Part shown: one piece after another, positions 8,664 to 16,999 of the stretch
Layout of the letters: each line of letters begins with the position of its first letter
Numbering within the stretch: position 1 is the stretch's first letter
Source: JAIWNK01 sp964453115
GTDB lineage: Bacteria; Chloroflexota; Anaerolineae; Anaerolineales; Anaerolineaceae
DNA: 64,000 nucleotides
Assembly: GCA_964453115.1 (NCBI GenBank)
Contig: CAYVRT010000002.1
Span: forward strand, 132,430-196,429
Reading direction: 5' to 3'
Position numbers and translations under genes: made by a program
Notes under the pieces: generated by a model
Told to the model about the DNA's origin: nothing
Seen by the model: only the letters and a program-made list of their open reading frames with translations
Database searches by the model: none

Positions 8664-9912
8664 CCACCCAGGCTGCTGGCGGGCGCATTGCCCACCAACG
8701 CACCCAATATAACATCACAAACAAAAATAAAGGCAATGGGAAAAACATCAACGGGCTTTGAATTGGCTGATAACTGTTTTCCAAAGTCGCAAGGAACAAA
8801 GCCCACAACCCTCCGCCCACAAACAACATTGCTAAAATCACCCATACAGTCCCCAGCCGTTTCCATCGCCCCTGAATACCTGCAAACACCAGCGTCAATG
8901 CTGGCATCAGCACAATAAAATTGCCGGGGTCTGTTTGAACGCCAATCCATTGACTGATCGTCAATGTCAAACAAAATGTCCACAAGAACATGCGAAACGA
9001 TAAACGCCGCGCAATTGCCCATTCCACCAGCAAAAAGAGCGCCAACACTCCAGTCAATGCGTATCCCAGCCGTTTGCCAATTGCCGGCCAAAAGCTAGCC
9101 AAAGCCGCACCGGGCGTACCCGGCGGGTTATATCCCGGATAGCGCAAAATCTCCGCCACATTCTGCCGCAGCCAATCTGGCAATAACAAAAACGACAGCC
9201 CCACCAAAAACAATAATGTCCCAAAAAACCAAAAAACCACTTTCCAGCGCCGCTGAACCAGGCTCCATAGCACAATCAACACCACAGCCAATACCACCAC
9301 CTGCGGCTTAATCGTTGTCAGTGCCAACAACACCCCAGCCAGTTCATCCAAATTATTGCGCATTGCCAACAACGTCGCTACCAATCCCAGAGCGACCAAA
9401 ATAACCGCATTCCCCAAGATCAAAGGGCGCAGCGCATGATACCAGGTAACCGAAAACAAAAAAAACGCACCCAGCATCAAAGCTCCAGGCCGCCAACGTA
9501 TCAAGCGCATCGAAAAATAACTCAACAGGACAAGACCAAGTTCCAAAACCGTCATCCAGGCCGCTCGCGCCCAGGTAAAATCCTGGATTAGCGCAAAAGG
9601 CAAAAAGACGACCACTGAATACAAAGGATATGCAACACGAAGTTCATGCTCGCCAGGACGTGCCGCCCGACCATATACCATTGTCTGAATTTCCAGTGCC
9701 GCCTCATCTGAATAGGGACTAACACCCTCTGTTAAAAACATGCGCGTTCCGACCCAATGAACCAGAAAATCATTTCCTCCTGGATTTTGACTGGCATAGC
9801 GAAAATTAATCACCGTTAACCCAACCAAAGCTGCAACAACCAATAAAACAACCAACCAGCCAAAGCGCGTCGAACCTCGCTGTCGTTTCAAGCAATTCTC
9901 CTTTATGCGCAA
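8626..9912 (-). CDS. GT87-like (DUF2029) membrane glycosyltransferase
   Basis: A 428-residue multi-spanning protein. The motif GGNDFLVHWVGTRMF after the first helix and TTIKPQVVVLAVVL in the middle (the K-P-Q/F signature) are characteristic of GT87, whose best-known members are mycobacterial polyprenol-phosphate-mannose-dependent mannosyltransferases. It belongs to the co-directional run; its 3' end overlaps the following gene and 11 bases separate it from the gene upstream. Sugar and acceptor are not determinable here. Confidence 0.83.
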   Translation of the reverse strand: MRIKENCLKRQRGSTRFGWLVVLLVVAALVGLTVINFRYASQNPGGNDFLVHWVGTRMFLTEGVSPYSDEAALEIQTMVYGRAARPGEHELRVAYPLYSVVVFLPFALIQDFTWARAAWMTVLELGLVLLSYFSMRLIRWRPGALMLGAFFLFSVTWYHALRPLILGNAVILVALGLVATLLAMRNNLDELAGVLLALTTIKPQVVVLAVVLIVLWSLVQRRWKVVFWFFGTLLFLVGLSFLLLPDWLRQNVAEILRYPGYNPPGTPGAALASFWPAIGKRLGYALTGVLALFLLVEWAIARRLSFRMFLWTFCLTLTISQWIGVQTDPGNFIVLMPALTLVFAGIQGRWKRLGTVWVILAMLFVGGGLWALFLATLENSYQPIQSPLMFFPLPLFLFVMLYWVRWWAMRPPAAWVDEIAEARSGWRG

Positions 9913-9923
9913 GATATGTCCAA

Positions 9924-11120
9924 TTATACAGGAATTGGCGCTTTTTGAGCGCTCTCATTCCTGTTTGTTGCGATCTGATCAAAAGATAATACCAACAAAA
10001 TAAGCAGTAAAGTCCGCAACCCCACCGTCAATGGCAAACTCCAGAACCAACCGCGCGAAAGTAACAACGGCCATTCCATCAAGTTAACCATCGTTAATGC
10101 CACAGCCAAAAGCACAGCCTGTCGTTCGTCCAAACATAAAATCACCCAGGGCAGCAAATACAATACCCACTGCGTGCTCCATCCAGGTGACCACAAAAAG
10201 AAAAGACTCCAGGTTAGCCCCATCACGCCTACCCACTGCCTCATCCCATTCCCTCGCACTCGGATCAAACGCCACAGCCCCAACGCGCCCAAGGAGATGA
10301 GAACAGCCCATGGCGGCACCACAGCTTGATTTCCACGTCGTACAGAAGCCATGGATGGATCTAAGTTTTCAACCACCGGCCCAAAATTCCCGGTTCGATA
10401 ATTTCCATCCAGCATAGCCCAAATCGTTTCCCAAGACCCCTTGCTCCCCTGTGAAATCAGCGATGCAAGTGTAAAGTCTGGCGAAGCCACCCAAAGCAAT
10501 GCATAGACCCCGATCGCCAAAATCAATGCCAGAAAAGTCGTGCGCAAAGCATCACGCCGCCGCATAAACTTCCAGGCAGCTACCAATACCATAGCTGGGA
10601 AAAATTTCACCAAAATTCCAATGCCAAGCGCCAGTCCAGTACGGTTTGTGCGTCCTTCCATCAGCCAAATAAGCCCCAATAACGTCGGCAAAACCGCCAA
10701 CGCATCAAAATACCACCAGCAATAAGCCAGGCCCACCAAAACCACACCATACATCAACAACCGCTTCCAGGCCTGTTCCTGAGACCAAACGCGGCGTAGC
10801 AATCGCCAGAACAACACCAGGTTCAATGCATCTGCTACAGTAATCAAAAAATACAACAAATAATCAAATACATGCTGCTGCCCACCTGCCAACCGGTACA
10901 ACAACTCAAACACAAACGCCGGTATCGGTGGAAACTCTATCCAATAATTGAAATACGGCCAACCGGGGATTTCGGCCAGAGAATAAAAGTGAAAAAAATC
11001 GCCATAGCCACGCAATCCCTCCAGCGGTGAGGCTAAAAGGAAAGCCAGGCGACAAGCAAGAAAACCTCCTACAGCCCAACGCAAGATCCCCCGCTCTCGA
11101 AAACTCATCTCAGCGACCAT
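9924..11120 (-). CDS. GT87-like membrane glycosyltransferase
   Basis: A 398-residue polytopic protein with the acidic loop GYGDFFHFYSLAE after the first helix and ALGIGILVKFFPAMV in the middle, the K-F-P variant of the GT87 signature. About ten membrane segments. Starts are possible at ATG 11120 (overlapping the upstream gene by 11 bases) or ATG 11108 (just past that gene's stop); both fit translational coupling. It is a paralogue-like neighbour of the previous gene, so the cluster carries at least two GT87-type enzymes. Confidence 0.8.
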   Translation of the reverse strand: MVAEMSFRERGILRWAVGGFLACRLAFLLASPLEGLRGYGDFFHFYSLAEIPGWPYFNYWIEFPPIPAFVFELLYRLAGGQQHVFDYLLYFLITVADALNLVLFWRLLRRVWSQEQAWKRLLMYGVVLVGLAYCWWYFDALAVLPTLLGLIWLMEGRTNRTGLALGIGILVKFFPAMVLVAAWKFMRRRDALRTTFLALILAIGVYALLWVASPDFTLASLISQGSKGSWETIWAMLDGNYRTGNFGPVVENLDPSMASVRRGNQAVVPPWAVLISLGALGLWRLIRVRGNGMRQWVGVMGLTWSLFFLWSPGWSTQWVLYLLPWVILCLDERQAVLLAVALTMVNLMEWPLLLSRGWFWSLPLTVGLRTLLLILLVLSFDQIATNRNESAQKAPIPV

Positions 11121-12594
11121 ACAACACGCTCATTTCATCCAAATACAACAACTTCCACCCCGCCTCATCCAAAGCCTTTACCAGTGGACGATCTGGCTCA
11201 ATCAAGACAAGGTTCACCCCCCAGCGATCCAGTTCATCTTGCCAGCCCTCACCCGCCTGAACAATTCGAATCCATTCACCAATCACTTCATCTCCATACA
11301 AATCTGTACGTCCATCCACAAACACTGGATATTCAGGCAATTGCCAAATCAAATACCCACCCCAATTATAAGAATTGAATAGGCGTCCCTCTGGCTGCTG
11401 CGACCGGATCCAGTTAACCGCACCAACCGGTGAACCAGATTGTAAATATGCATTCACCAGGGATGGCTGTGTTACCACATACAATTTTATCAGCGCTGCC
11501 AAAGCAACCATGATCACCAACAAAAAATTAATCACCTTCCGAACCGTCTGTGGCAAGTCGGTCTGCCCACCTTCTACCTGATGTAATTTAAGCCGGGAAC
11601 GAAGTGGCGCGCTCCGATCCCACCACTCACACAACAATGGCCAAACATAACGGCTCAAAACCGGCCCAGATACCAACGCAAACGGCCCAAAGTTGCGCCG
11701 TGCAACCAGAGCCGCATAACCAAACACCAGAACCGCCAAAAAATCTCCACCATCCAATCGCCGACGCGAGAAACCAACCGCAGCAAACAACCCAAACAGC
11801 ATCCACAACAACGGCTGTTGCGCCACATCATGAAAATCGGGCGAGGCCCACTCGGCAATAAACTGCTGTAAGGCCTTCACCCCTACCGTCTGGAATGGAA
11901 TCAGCCATGTATCCAACCCATTCGGGTTCAGCAAAACCGCCAAGCCGGCCGCAACGCTCCACCCACCCAAACGCAACAATTTTCGCCAGGACAACGCCGC
12001 TTCTGCCTCCCCACCAAGATGGTTAAGCAATTCACCTCCCAAAGCTGTAACCAACAACATAGCTCCCAGCACATAACCGCCATGCAAATTCGACCAAACC
12101 AACATCAAAGCTGGCACAAGCCATAAGCGATCAATTGAACGCCACTTATATAAATACAAAACATAAGCCAACGCAGCAAACATTGCCAATGAAATAACTT
12201 GAGGACGAGCAGACCACACCCAAGCAGCCATTAAAGCCACCAACACTGAGATAAACGCTCGCAACAGTCCGTGGCCTTCCATCTGCAGGTAAGCAAATAC
12301 CATGCTGATCGTCGCGAACAAGGCTACTAACGAGCCCAACGCCAGATACCCTCCCCATGCATACGCCCCATAGAACAAAACTTGCGCCAACCAGCTATGA
12401 TTGATCCAATCAGCACCCAACCGCGTATACGAGAACACATCGCTAACCAATGGATAACCCGTTTCCACCGTTGTCTGTCCTGCCCGCAAATGCCACCATA
12501 AATCGCTTTCCAACGGAGTGCGCGCGGCCATTAAGAACACCAGCAACATCGTCAATACAAACAACAAAGTATCCATGCTATTCCTGCGTTTCAT
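11110..12594 (-). CDS. Polytopic membrane protein, glycosyltransferase-like, function unknown
   Basis: 494 residues from the ATG at 12594, which overlaps the upstream stop codon in an ATGA arrangement; this decides the start over a longer reading that begins at 12687. Near the N-terminus is ESDLWWHLRAGQ, followed by about ten membrane segments, and near the C-terminus SYNWGGYLIWQLPEYPVFVDGR, a conserved soluble tail that I associate with a family common in Chloroflexota and Cyanobacteria. Its position inside a GT-C run suggests a related role in transferring or exporting sugar, but no catalytic activity can be shown. Confidence 0.78.
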   Translation of the reverse strand: MKRRNSMDTLLFVLTMLLVFLMAARTPLESDLWWHLRAGQTTVETGYPLVSDVFSYTRLGADWINHSWLAQVLFYGAYAWGGYLALGSLVALFATISMVFAYLQMEGHGLLRAFISVLVALMAAWVWSARPQVISLAMFAALAYVLYLYKWRSIDRLWLVPALMLVWSNLHGGYVLGAMLLVTALGGELLNHLGGEAEAALSWRKLLRLGGWSVAAGLAVLLNPNGLDTWLIPFQTVGVKALQQFIAEWASPDFHDVAQQPLLWMLFGLFAAVGFSRRRLDGGDFLAVLVFGYAALVARRNFGPFALVSGPVLSRYVWPLLCEWWDRSAPLRSRLKLHQVEGGQTDLPQTVRKVINFLLVIMVALAALIKLYVVTQPSLVNAYLQSGSPVGAVNWIRSQQPEGRLFNSYNWGGYLIWQLPEYPVFVDGRTDLYGDEVIGEWIRIVQAGEGWQDELDRWGVNLVLIEPDRPLVKALDEAGWKLLYLDEMSVLYGR

Positions 12595-14225
12595 GGATAA
12601 TTTACCCCCAGACCAAGCTCCTGTGGCCGAATTACCTGCGACAATCCATAAAACACATAGTAATCGCCAATTTGCTTTTCCTGCCAACGCACCCCCCGTT
12701 CGGTAAAACCAGCCCTCAATCTTTCATTCAATTGCGGGTTATGTGTCGTAATATAAGCCACCCGCTCACTCTCTTCAACCCATTCTCCATAAGGTGGATA
12801 GCGATCATCACGTTCGGTATAACGCAAGTCGGTGTGATAGGGTAAGCGCGGCACAAAAATTAGCTCTTCCCGTGATTGAAATGCCAACGGATACGCCACC
12901 CAGTAATTGCTATATCCCCTTTTCTCATTATTGGCCTTCAAAAACTCGCTCAGCTCGCCCATCGAGCGATGATCTACCATAGAAGGCTCATAAAATTGCG
13001 TTGTCACTCCAGGCGGATAGCGATTCGCAGCCTGTAATGTTCCCCAAAAATGAAACCCGACCAATACGGCCAGAATAAATGCTCCCTGCTTCCAGTTCGA
13101 GTCACGAAAAATCTGATCCAATGCATACCCAGCCGCCAGGGCCATTGGCACAGCCATTGGCAAAAAATAACGACCTGAAGGATCAATCCCAAATGATGTA
13201 AAAACAAATCCCGCCATCAACGTCAGGCACACTCCGGCCAAAGTACGCGCATAGGCATAATGATCCGTTCTGCGGCGCAAAGCCGGAAGAGCCAGGACAA
13301 AAACCAACGCCCAGGCAATTAGCGCCAAGGGCAACAGCGGCAGTGCCAACCAATCTACAGACCAGGGTGGGCGCAAGCCAAAAATCACCGTCCCACCCAA
13401 CAACAAAAAATTAAATAGGTGCTTAAAGCTGCGCAAAATCCAGGGGGCTTGTTCAACAGCCACCGCACTACCAGTCAATTCGCTCAACAATGTCCCGACA
13501 CCATTTTGCATTGCAAAAATCCACCACGGCAATGCCCCAACCGCAAACCCGGCCAAAACCAGCGGCCAGACAAACCAGCCCCGTCGTAATCCCACCCCCT
13601 TTCTCCAACTCCACAGCATAAACAATCCAGCAGGCACACTATAAACCAGGGTCAATGCATTTGCCCACAACCCAAGCCCGGCCAGCACCCCCCAACCAGC
13701 CCATCCTGCCCCCAATCGGCGCAGCGAGTAATTCCCCGCTTCTATCCGCCTTTCAAGCGAGAAAGCAAGTAAAAGCAACAAATTACCAATCAGTAACGCT
13801 TCCCCATATCCACCCAAACTTGCCGTTGTATACAAGGTAACATTCACTGTTGGCACCGCCAACACGCCCGCAGCCAATAAACCAGCCTGAAGCGAACGCA
13901 GTCCAATCTGTCCAATACGCACTGTTGTCAGAATAACACCCACGTACAATAACACCTGCACAGCTCGAATAACCCACACCTGTTGACCAAACAAAGCAAA
14001 CCCTGCCGCGACAAACCATGCATCCAGGCTGCCCATATAAGCCTGTCCATAGAAAAAGATGGGCATTGCACCCTGCAAAATATGCCGCGCCATCAATGCC
14101 ACAATTGCCTCATCGGCATTAAAAGGCACCACGTCCGCCAAAAGCAAGCCTATTTTCAATCCCACAGCGACAACCACAACAACAACCAGCCACAGCCAGG
14201 GTTTTCGTAAAATCTCTATCATCAT
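12591..14225 (-). CDS. GT-C type membrane glycosyltransferase, first gene of the cluster
   Basis: A 544-residue polytopic protein with the GT-C acidic pair D38-E39 in PFNADEAIVALMARHIL right after the first helix and FFYGQAYMGSLDAWF in the following loop, both typical of ArnT/GT39-like enzymes. About eleven further hydrophobic segments and a soluble C-terminal domain of about 130 residues follow. Two tandem ATG codons (14225 and 14222) follow AAGGA; the second has the better spacing. It heads a six-gene minus-strand run and is divergent from another GT-C gene, with about 115 bases between them. Confidence 0.85.
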   Translation of the reverse strand: MMIEILRKPWLWLVVVVVVAVGLKIGLLLADVVPFNADEAIVALMARHILQGAMPIFFYGQAYMGSLDAWFVAAGFALFGQQVWVIRAVQVLLYVGVILTTVRIGQIGLRSLQAGLLAAGVLAVPTVNVTLYTTASLGGYGEALLIGNLLLLLAFSLERRIEAGNYSLRRLGAGWAGWGVLAGLGLWANALTLVYSVPAGLFMLWSWRKGVGLRRGWFVWPLVLAGFAVGALPWWIFAMQNGVGTLLSELTGSAVAVEQAPWILRSFKHLFNFLLLGGTVIFGLRPPWSVDWLALPLLPLALIAWALVFVLALPALRRRTDHYAYARTLAGVCLTLMAGFVFTSFGIDPSGRYFLPMAVPMALAAGYALDQIFRDSNWKQGAFILAVLVGFHFWGTLQAANRYPPGVTTQFYEPSMVDHRSMGELSEFLKANNEKRGYSNYWVAYPLAFQSREELIFVPRLPYHTDLRYTERDDRYPPYGEWVEESERVAYITTHNPQLNERLRAGFTERGVRWQEKQIGDYYVFYGLSQVIRPQELGLGVNYP

Positions 14226-14305
14226 CTATCCTTCGTAAAAGATGCCCACTACTCTATTGTATGTCAAAACCACCAAATCTACGCTGCCAAAAGAGCAGAA
14301 AACGG

Positions 14306-14311
14306 TATAAT
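14306..14311 (+). promoter_or_regulatory. -10 element upstream of the divergent GT-C gene
   Basis: A perfect TATAAT at 14306-14311, 31 bases ahead of the ATG at 14343; no good -35 hexamer is visible at the right distance. The mRNA leader would be about 25 bases and carry the AGGAG at 14332-14336. Confidence 0.45.
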
Positions 14312-14342
14312 CACACCACATTTATTTTATCAGGAGTTGGGC

Positions 14343-15620
14343 ATGAAAACCAAATCCTTCATTCTCATCACAACAATCGTTCTTCTCTCCATTCCATACC
14401 TCGTTGGCATTTCAAGCGTTCCCTTTCACCCCGATGAAAGTACTCACCTGTACACCAGCGAAGACGTCACTGTCTTTTTCAAGAACCCCACTCGATTATT
14501 TTGGAACCCGTCCGTTCAGGATGCGCGCCAAACCTATCGTCTACTGGATGCTCCCCTTTCACGAACGGTAATCGGTTTAGGGCGGACCTTAACCAGCCAA
14601 CCAGCCATCGTCAGTGATTGGAATTGGTCAAAAACCTGGGCCGAAAACGAAGCTGCTGGCGCCTTGCCCACACGCCAATCCTTGTGGATGAGCCGACTTT
14701 TCTCAGCACTTTTTTTCCCCTTTGCACTGCTTTGCATGTTCTTTGCGGCCCAATCACTGATCGGTGCCAAAGCAGCCTGGTCAGCACTTCTTCTAACAGC
14801 ACTGAACGCCTATCTATTGCTTCATGGACGCCGCGCCATGAGCGAAGGACTTCTATTTCTCAATATCACTTTCTTTGCCTGGGCGCTTTTCACCTGGAAG
14901 AAGCACCCCTGGCTGCTCGCCATCCCAACAGCTCTGGCATTCAGCGCAAAGTATTCCAGCATCCCGCTGATACTCATCGGGCTGATCTCCATGGTTTGGC
15001 CCATTTCACAGCGACCATGGCATTTGCGAATCCTGGACAGCGTCCGATTCAGCATACTTTCAGGCCTGATCATTTTTATTTTACACCCCATCTTCTGGTC
15101 CGATCCACTTCATGCCATCCCCGCAGCACTACAAGCCCGACAGGATCTGATCGCGAATCAGGTTTCTGCCCTCGCAGCCATCCAGCCAGACCAAATCCTG
15201 AACACCCCAATAGAACGCATGACAGCCCTCATCATCCAGCTGTTTCTTGCACCGCTTGCCATTGCCGACGTTGGTAATTACCTGGCACAAACTCAACTAA
15301 GCGCCAATGCCTATCTTGCCAATCCGCTAAACACCTTACTGCGCAGCCTGACAGGCGGCGGCATCCTGTTGGGATTAACCATTATCGGCCCGCTCTTGTC
15401 CAGCATCCGCCAAATTCGCCAGCGAACGCTTGTCCGTCCAGTCCTCTTATCAGGCATGGCTCTTGTGTTGCAAACCACATTTCTTGTCACCACCGTTCCC
15501 CTGCCGTTCCAACGCTATGCAATGCCACTGCTCCCCTGGTGCATCCTCTTCCAGTCTCTGGCAATCGAACAGCTGATCGAGCGCTTCCTCCCCCAAAAAC
15601 AAAAGCAGCCCCTGAACTAA
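14343..15620 (+). CDS. GT-C type membrane glycosyltransferase (GT39-like)
   Basis: 425 residues from the ATG at 14343, chosen because AGGAG lies six bases upstream; an in-frame TTG at 14337 would leave no room for it. The first helix is followed by SSVPFHPDESTHLYTSED with the acidic pair D31-E32, and about ten membrane helices follow. This is the usual architecture of plasma-membrane glycosyltransferases that use polyprenyl-phosphate sugars. It is the only plus-strand member of the glycosyltransferase region. Its stop codon lies in the loop of the terminator hairpin. Confidence 0.83.
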   Translation: MKTKSFILITTIVLLSIPYLVGISSVPFHPDESTHLYTSEDVTVFFKNPTRLFWNPSVQDARQTYRLLDAPLSRTVIGLGRTLTSQPAIVSDWNWSKTWAENEAAGALPTRQSLWMSRLFSALFFPFALLCMFFAAQSLIGAKAAWSALLLTALNAYLLLHGRRAMSEGLLFLNITFFAWALFTWKKHPWLLAIPTALAFSAKYSSIPLILIGLISMVWPISQRPWHLRILDSVRFSILSGLIIFILHPIFWSDPLHAIPAALQARQDLIANQVSALAAIQPDQILNTPIERMTALIIQLFLAPLAIADVGNYLAQTQLSANAYLANPLNTLLRSLTGGGILLGLTIIGPLLSSIRQIRQRTLVRPVLLSGMALVLQTTFLVTTVPLPFQRYAMPLLPWCILFQSLAIEQLIERFLPQKQKQPLN

Positions 15621-15636
15621 CCAAGGGGCTGCTTTT
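15601..15636. terminator. Bidirectional terminator overlapping the stop codon of the GT-C gene
   Basis: A perfect 13-bp stem, AAAAGCAGCCCCT (15601-15613) with its complement at 15624-15636, and a 10-base loop that contains the TAA stop codon (15618-15620). It has T tracts on both strands, so it serves the convergent GT-C and GNAT-like genes. Confidence 0.85.
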
Positions 15637-15650
15637 GTGCACACTACACG

Positions 15651-16778
15651 CTAAAGATCGCGATGATACACGCGGTGATTCTTATATGCGGATCCGCCCA
15701 GGTTAATCAAATCGCGGCGCATTTGCACCGCTGTTTCAGCCACCTGTGTCATCTCCAGATGTTCAAAACCATATTGCCGAACCGTCTTTTCTAACTCCGC
15801 ATACATCAACGCCGTACCGCCCCGCCCCTGATATTCAGGCAATACCCCCACGCCATTACCCGAAACCCATTTTGTGCGCTTCAATTCCATCAAAATATCT
15901 ACCAGATTCCATGGCATCAACCGTCCGCGCGCCCGCTGCAAAGCAGATGAAACATCGTGAAACGCAAACAGAAAACCAATGACCTCTTCGTTGTAAAGAA
16001 TGATCTTAATCAACCGCGGATCAGCAACTGTAATTAACATATCCACCACATATTTGACCTCGCGATCACTGAGTGGATAGTATTCCCAGTTATTGACAAA
16101 TGTTTTGTTATACGCCTCGCCAATCTTATTAGCCCATGCCTTTAGCTGGGACTTGGTCTCAAAATTCTGTACCCGGAACGTCCCGCGCTCACTCACTCGA
16201 CGTGCAATCTCGCGGGCCTTTTCAGGCAAAGCAAACCGATCTGCCGGCAAATAGCAAGACACAAAATCCACTTCTTTCTCAAACCCCAAACTCTCCACCA
16301 AGCGTACATAATAAGGCAAATTGTAATTCATCATCGTCATCATCTGCCGATGTTCAAAGCCCTCAATTTGAATTCCATACCCATCAAAGGGTGAAAACCC
16401 CTTTGGCCCAACAATTTTGTTTAAGCCACGCTGCCTCGCCCATTCAAAGGCCCGCTCAAACAAAGCATTGGCAACTTCCTGATCATCCACACATTCAAAA
16501 AAATAAAAAACCGCCTGCTGAGTACCATGGTAACGATTGAACGGTTTGTTCTCCATCGCTGAAATCCGCCCAACCACCTCTCCACCTTGTCGTGCCAGGA
16601 AGAAATCTGCATCCGAATGTTCGTAAAAAGGATGCTTCTTGCGATCCAGCATAATGCGCACATCGCTATAAAATGGTGGCACCCACTGAGATGTGCCTGC
16701 ATAGAGCCGAAATGGAAATCGAATAAACTCCTCCACTTGACGACGATTCAATGTATCCATCTTTTCAATTTGAATCAT
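15651..16778 (-). CDS. GNAT-like N-acetyltransferase (YghO-like)
   Basis: About 375 residues. The start at 16778 follows AGAGG at seven bases; a longer reading from 16793 would place that Shine-Dalgarno inside the gene. The C-terminal half has the GNAT acetyl-CoA loop, recognisable as GVGVLPEYQGRGGTALMYAELE (the Q/R-x-x-G-x-G/A segment), and the N-terminal half contains IVGPKGFSPFDGYGIQIEGFE, a signature of the YghO-type double-domain proteins. Substrates of this family are not known. It stands alone, divergent from the DUF255 gene. Confidence 0.75.
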   Translation of the reverse strand: MIQIEKMDTLNRRQVEEFIRFPFRLYAGTSQWVPPFYSDVRIMLDRKKHPFYEHSDADFFLARQGGEVVGRISAMENKPFNRYHGTQQAVFYFFECVDDQEVANALFERAFEWARQRGLNKIVGPKGFSPFDGYGIQIEGFEHRQMMTMMNYNLPYYVRLVESLGFEKEVDFVSCYLPADRFALPEKAREIARRVSERGTFRVQNFETKSQLKAWANKIGEAYNKTFVNNWEYYPLSDREVKYVVDMLITVADPRLIKIILYNEEVIGFLFAFHDVSSALQRARGRLMPWNLVDILMELKRTKWVSGNGVGVLPEYQGRGGTALMYAELEKTVRQYGFEHLEMTQVAETAVQMRRDLINLGGSAYKNHRVYHRDL

Positions 16779-16987
16779 AATACAACCTCTCAAACAGAAA
16801 TAGAATTTGCAGCAGCCTCACACCAGGGGAACAAATCGGCAGTCACAAGAAAATACCCAAAAAAACGACGCCCGTTTGCAAATGGATGATCAAGCTGATA
16901 CTGTTATTGAGTATACACCCTTTTCATCAAATATAAAGACAAACCCAATTGCTTTTACAAGCGCTCGCATCCATTGCCCCCAACCTG

Positions 16988-16993
16988 TATAAT
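16988..16993 (+). promoter_or_regulatory. -10 element six bases from a start codon, suggesting a leaderless mRNA
   Basis: A perfect TATAAT ends six bases before the ATG at 17000, so transcription would begin at about the A of the start codon. There is no Shine-Dalgarno. The -35 region (TCGCAT at 16965-16970, 17 bases upstream) is weak. Confidence 0.45.
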
Positions 16994-16999
16994 CTAACC

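Noticed and set aside
9951..9960. GAGCGCTC near the end of a glycosyltransferase gene as an operator
   Set aside because: Lacks the outer TGG/CCA arms and sits within coding sequence of an unrelated operon.
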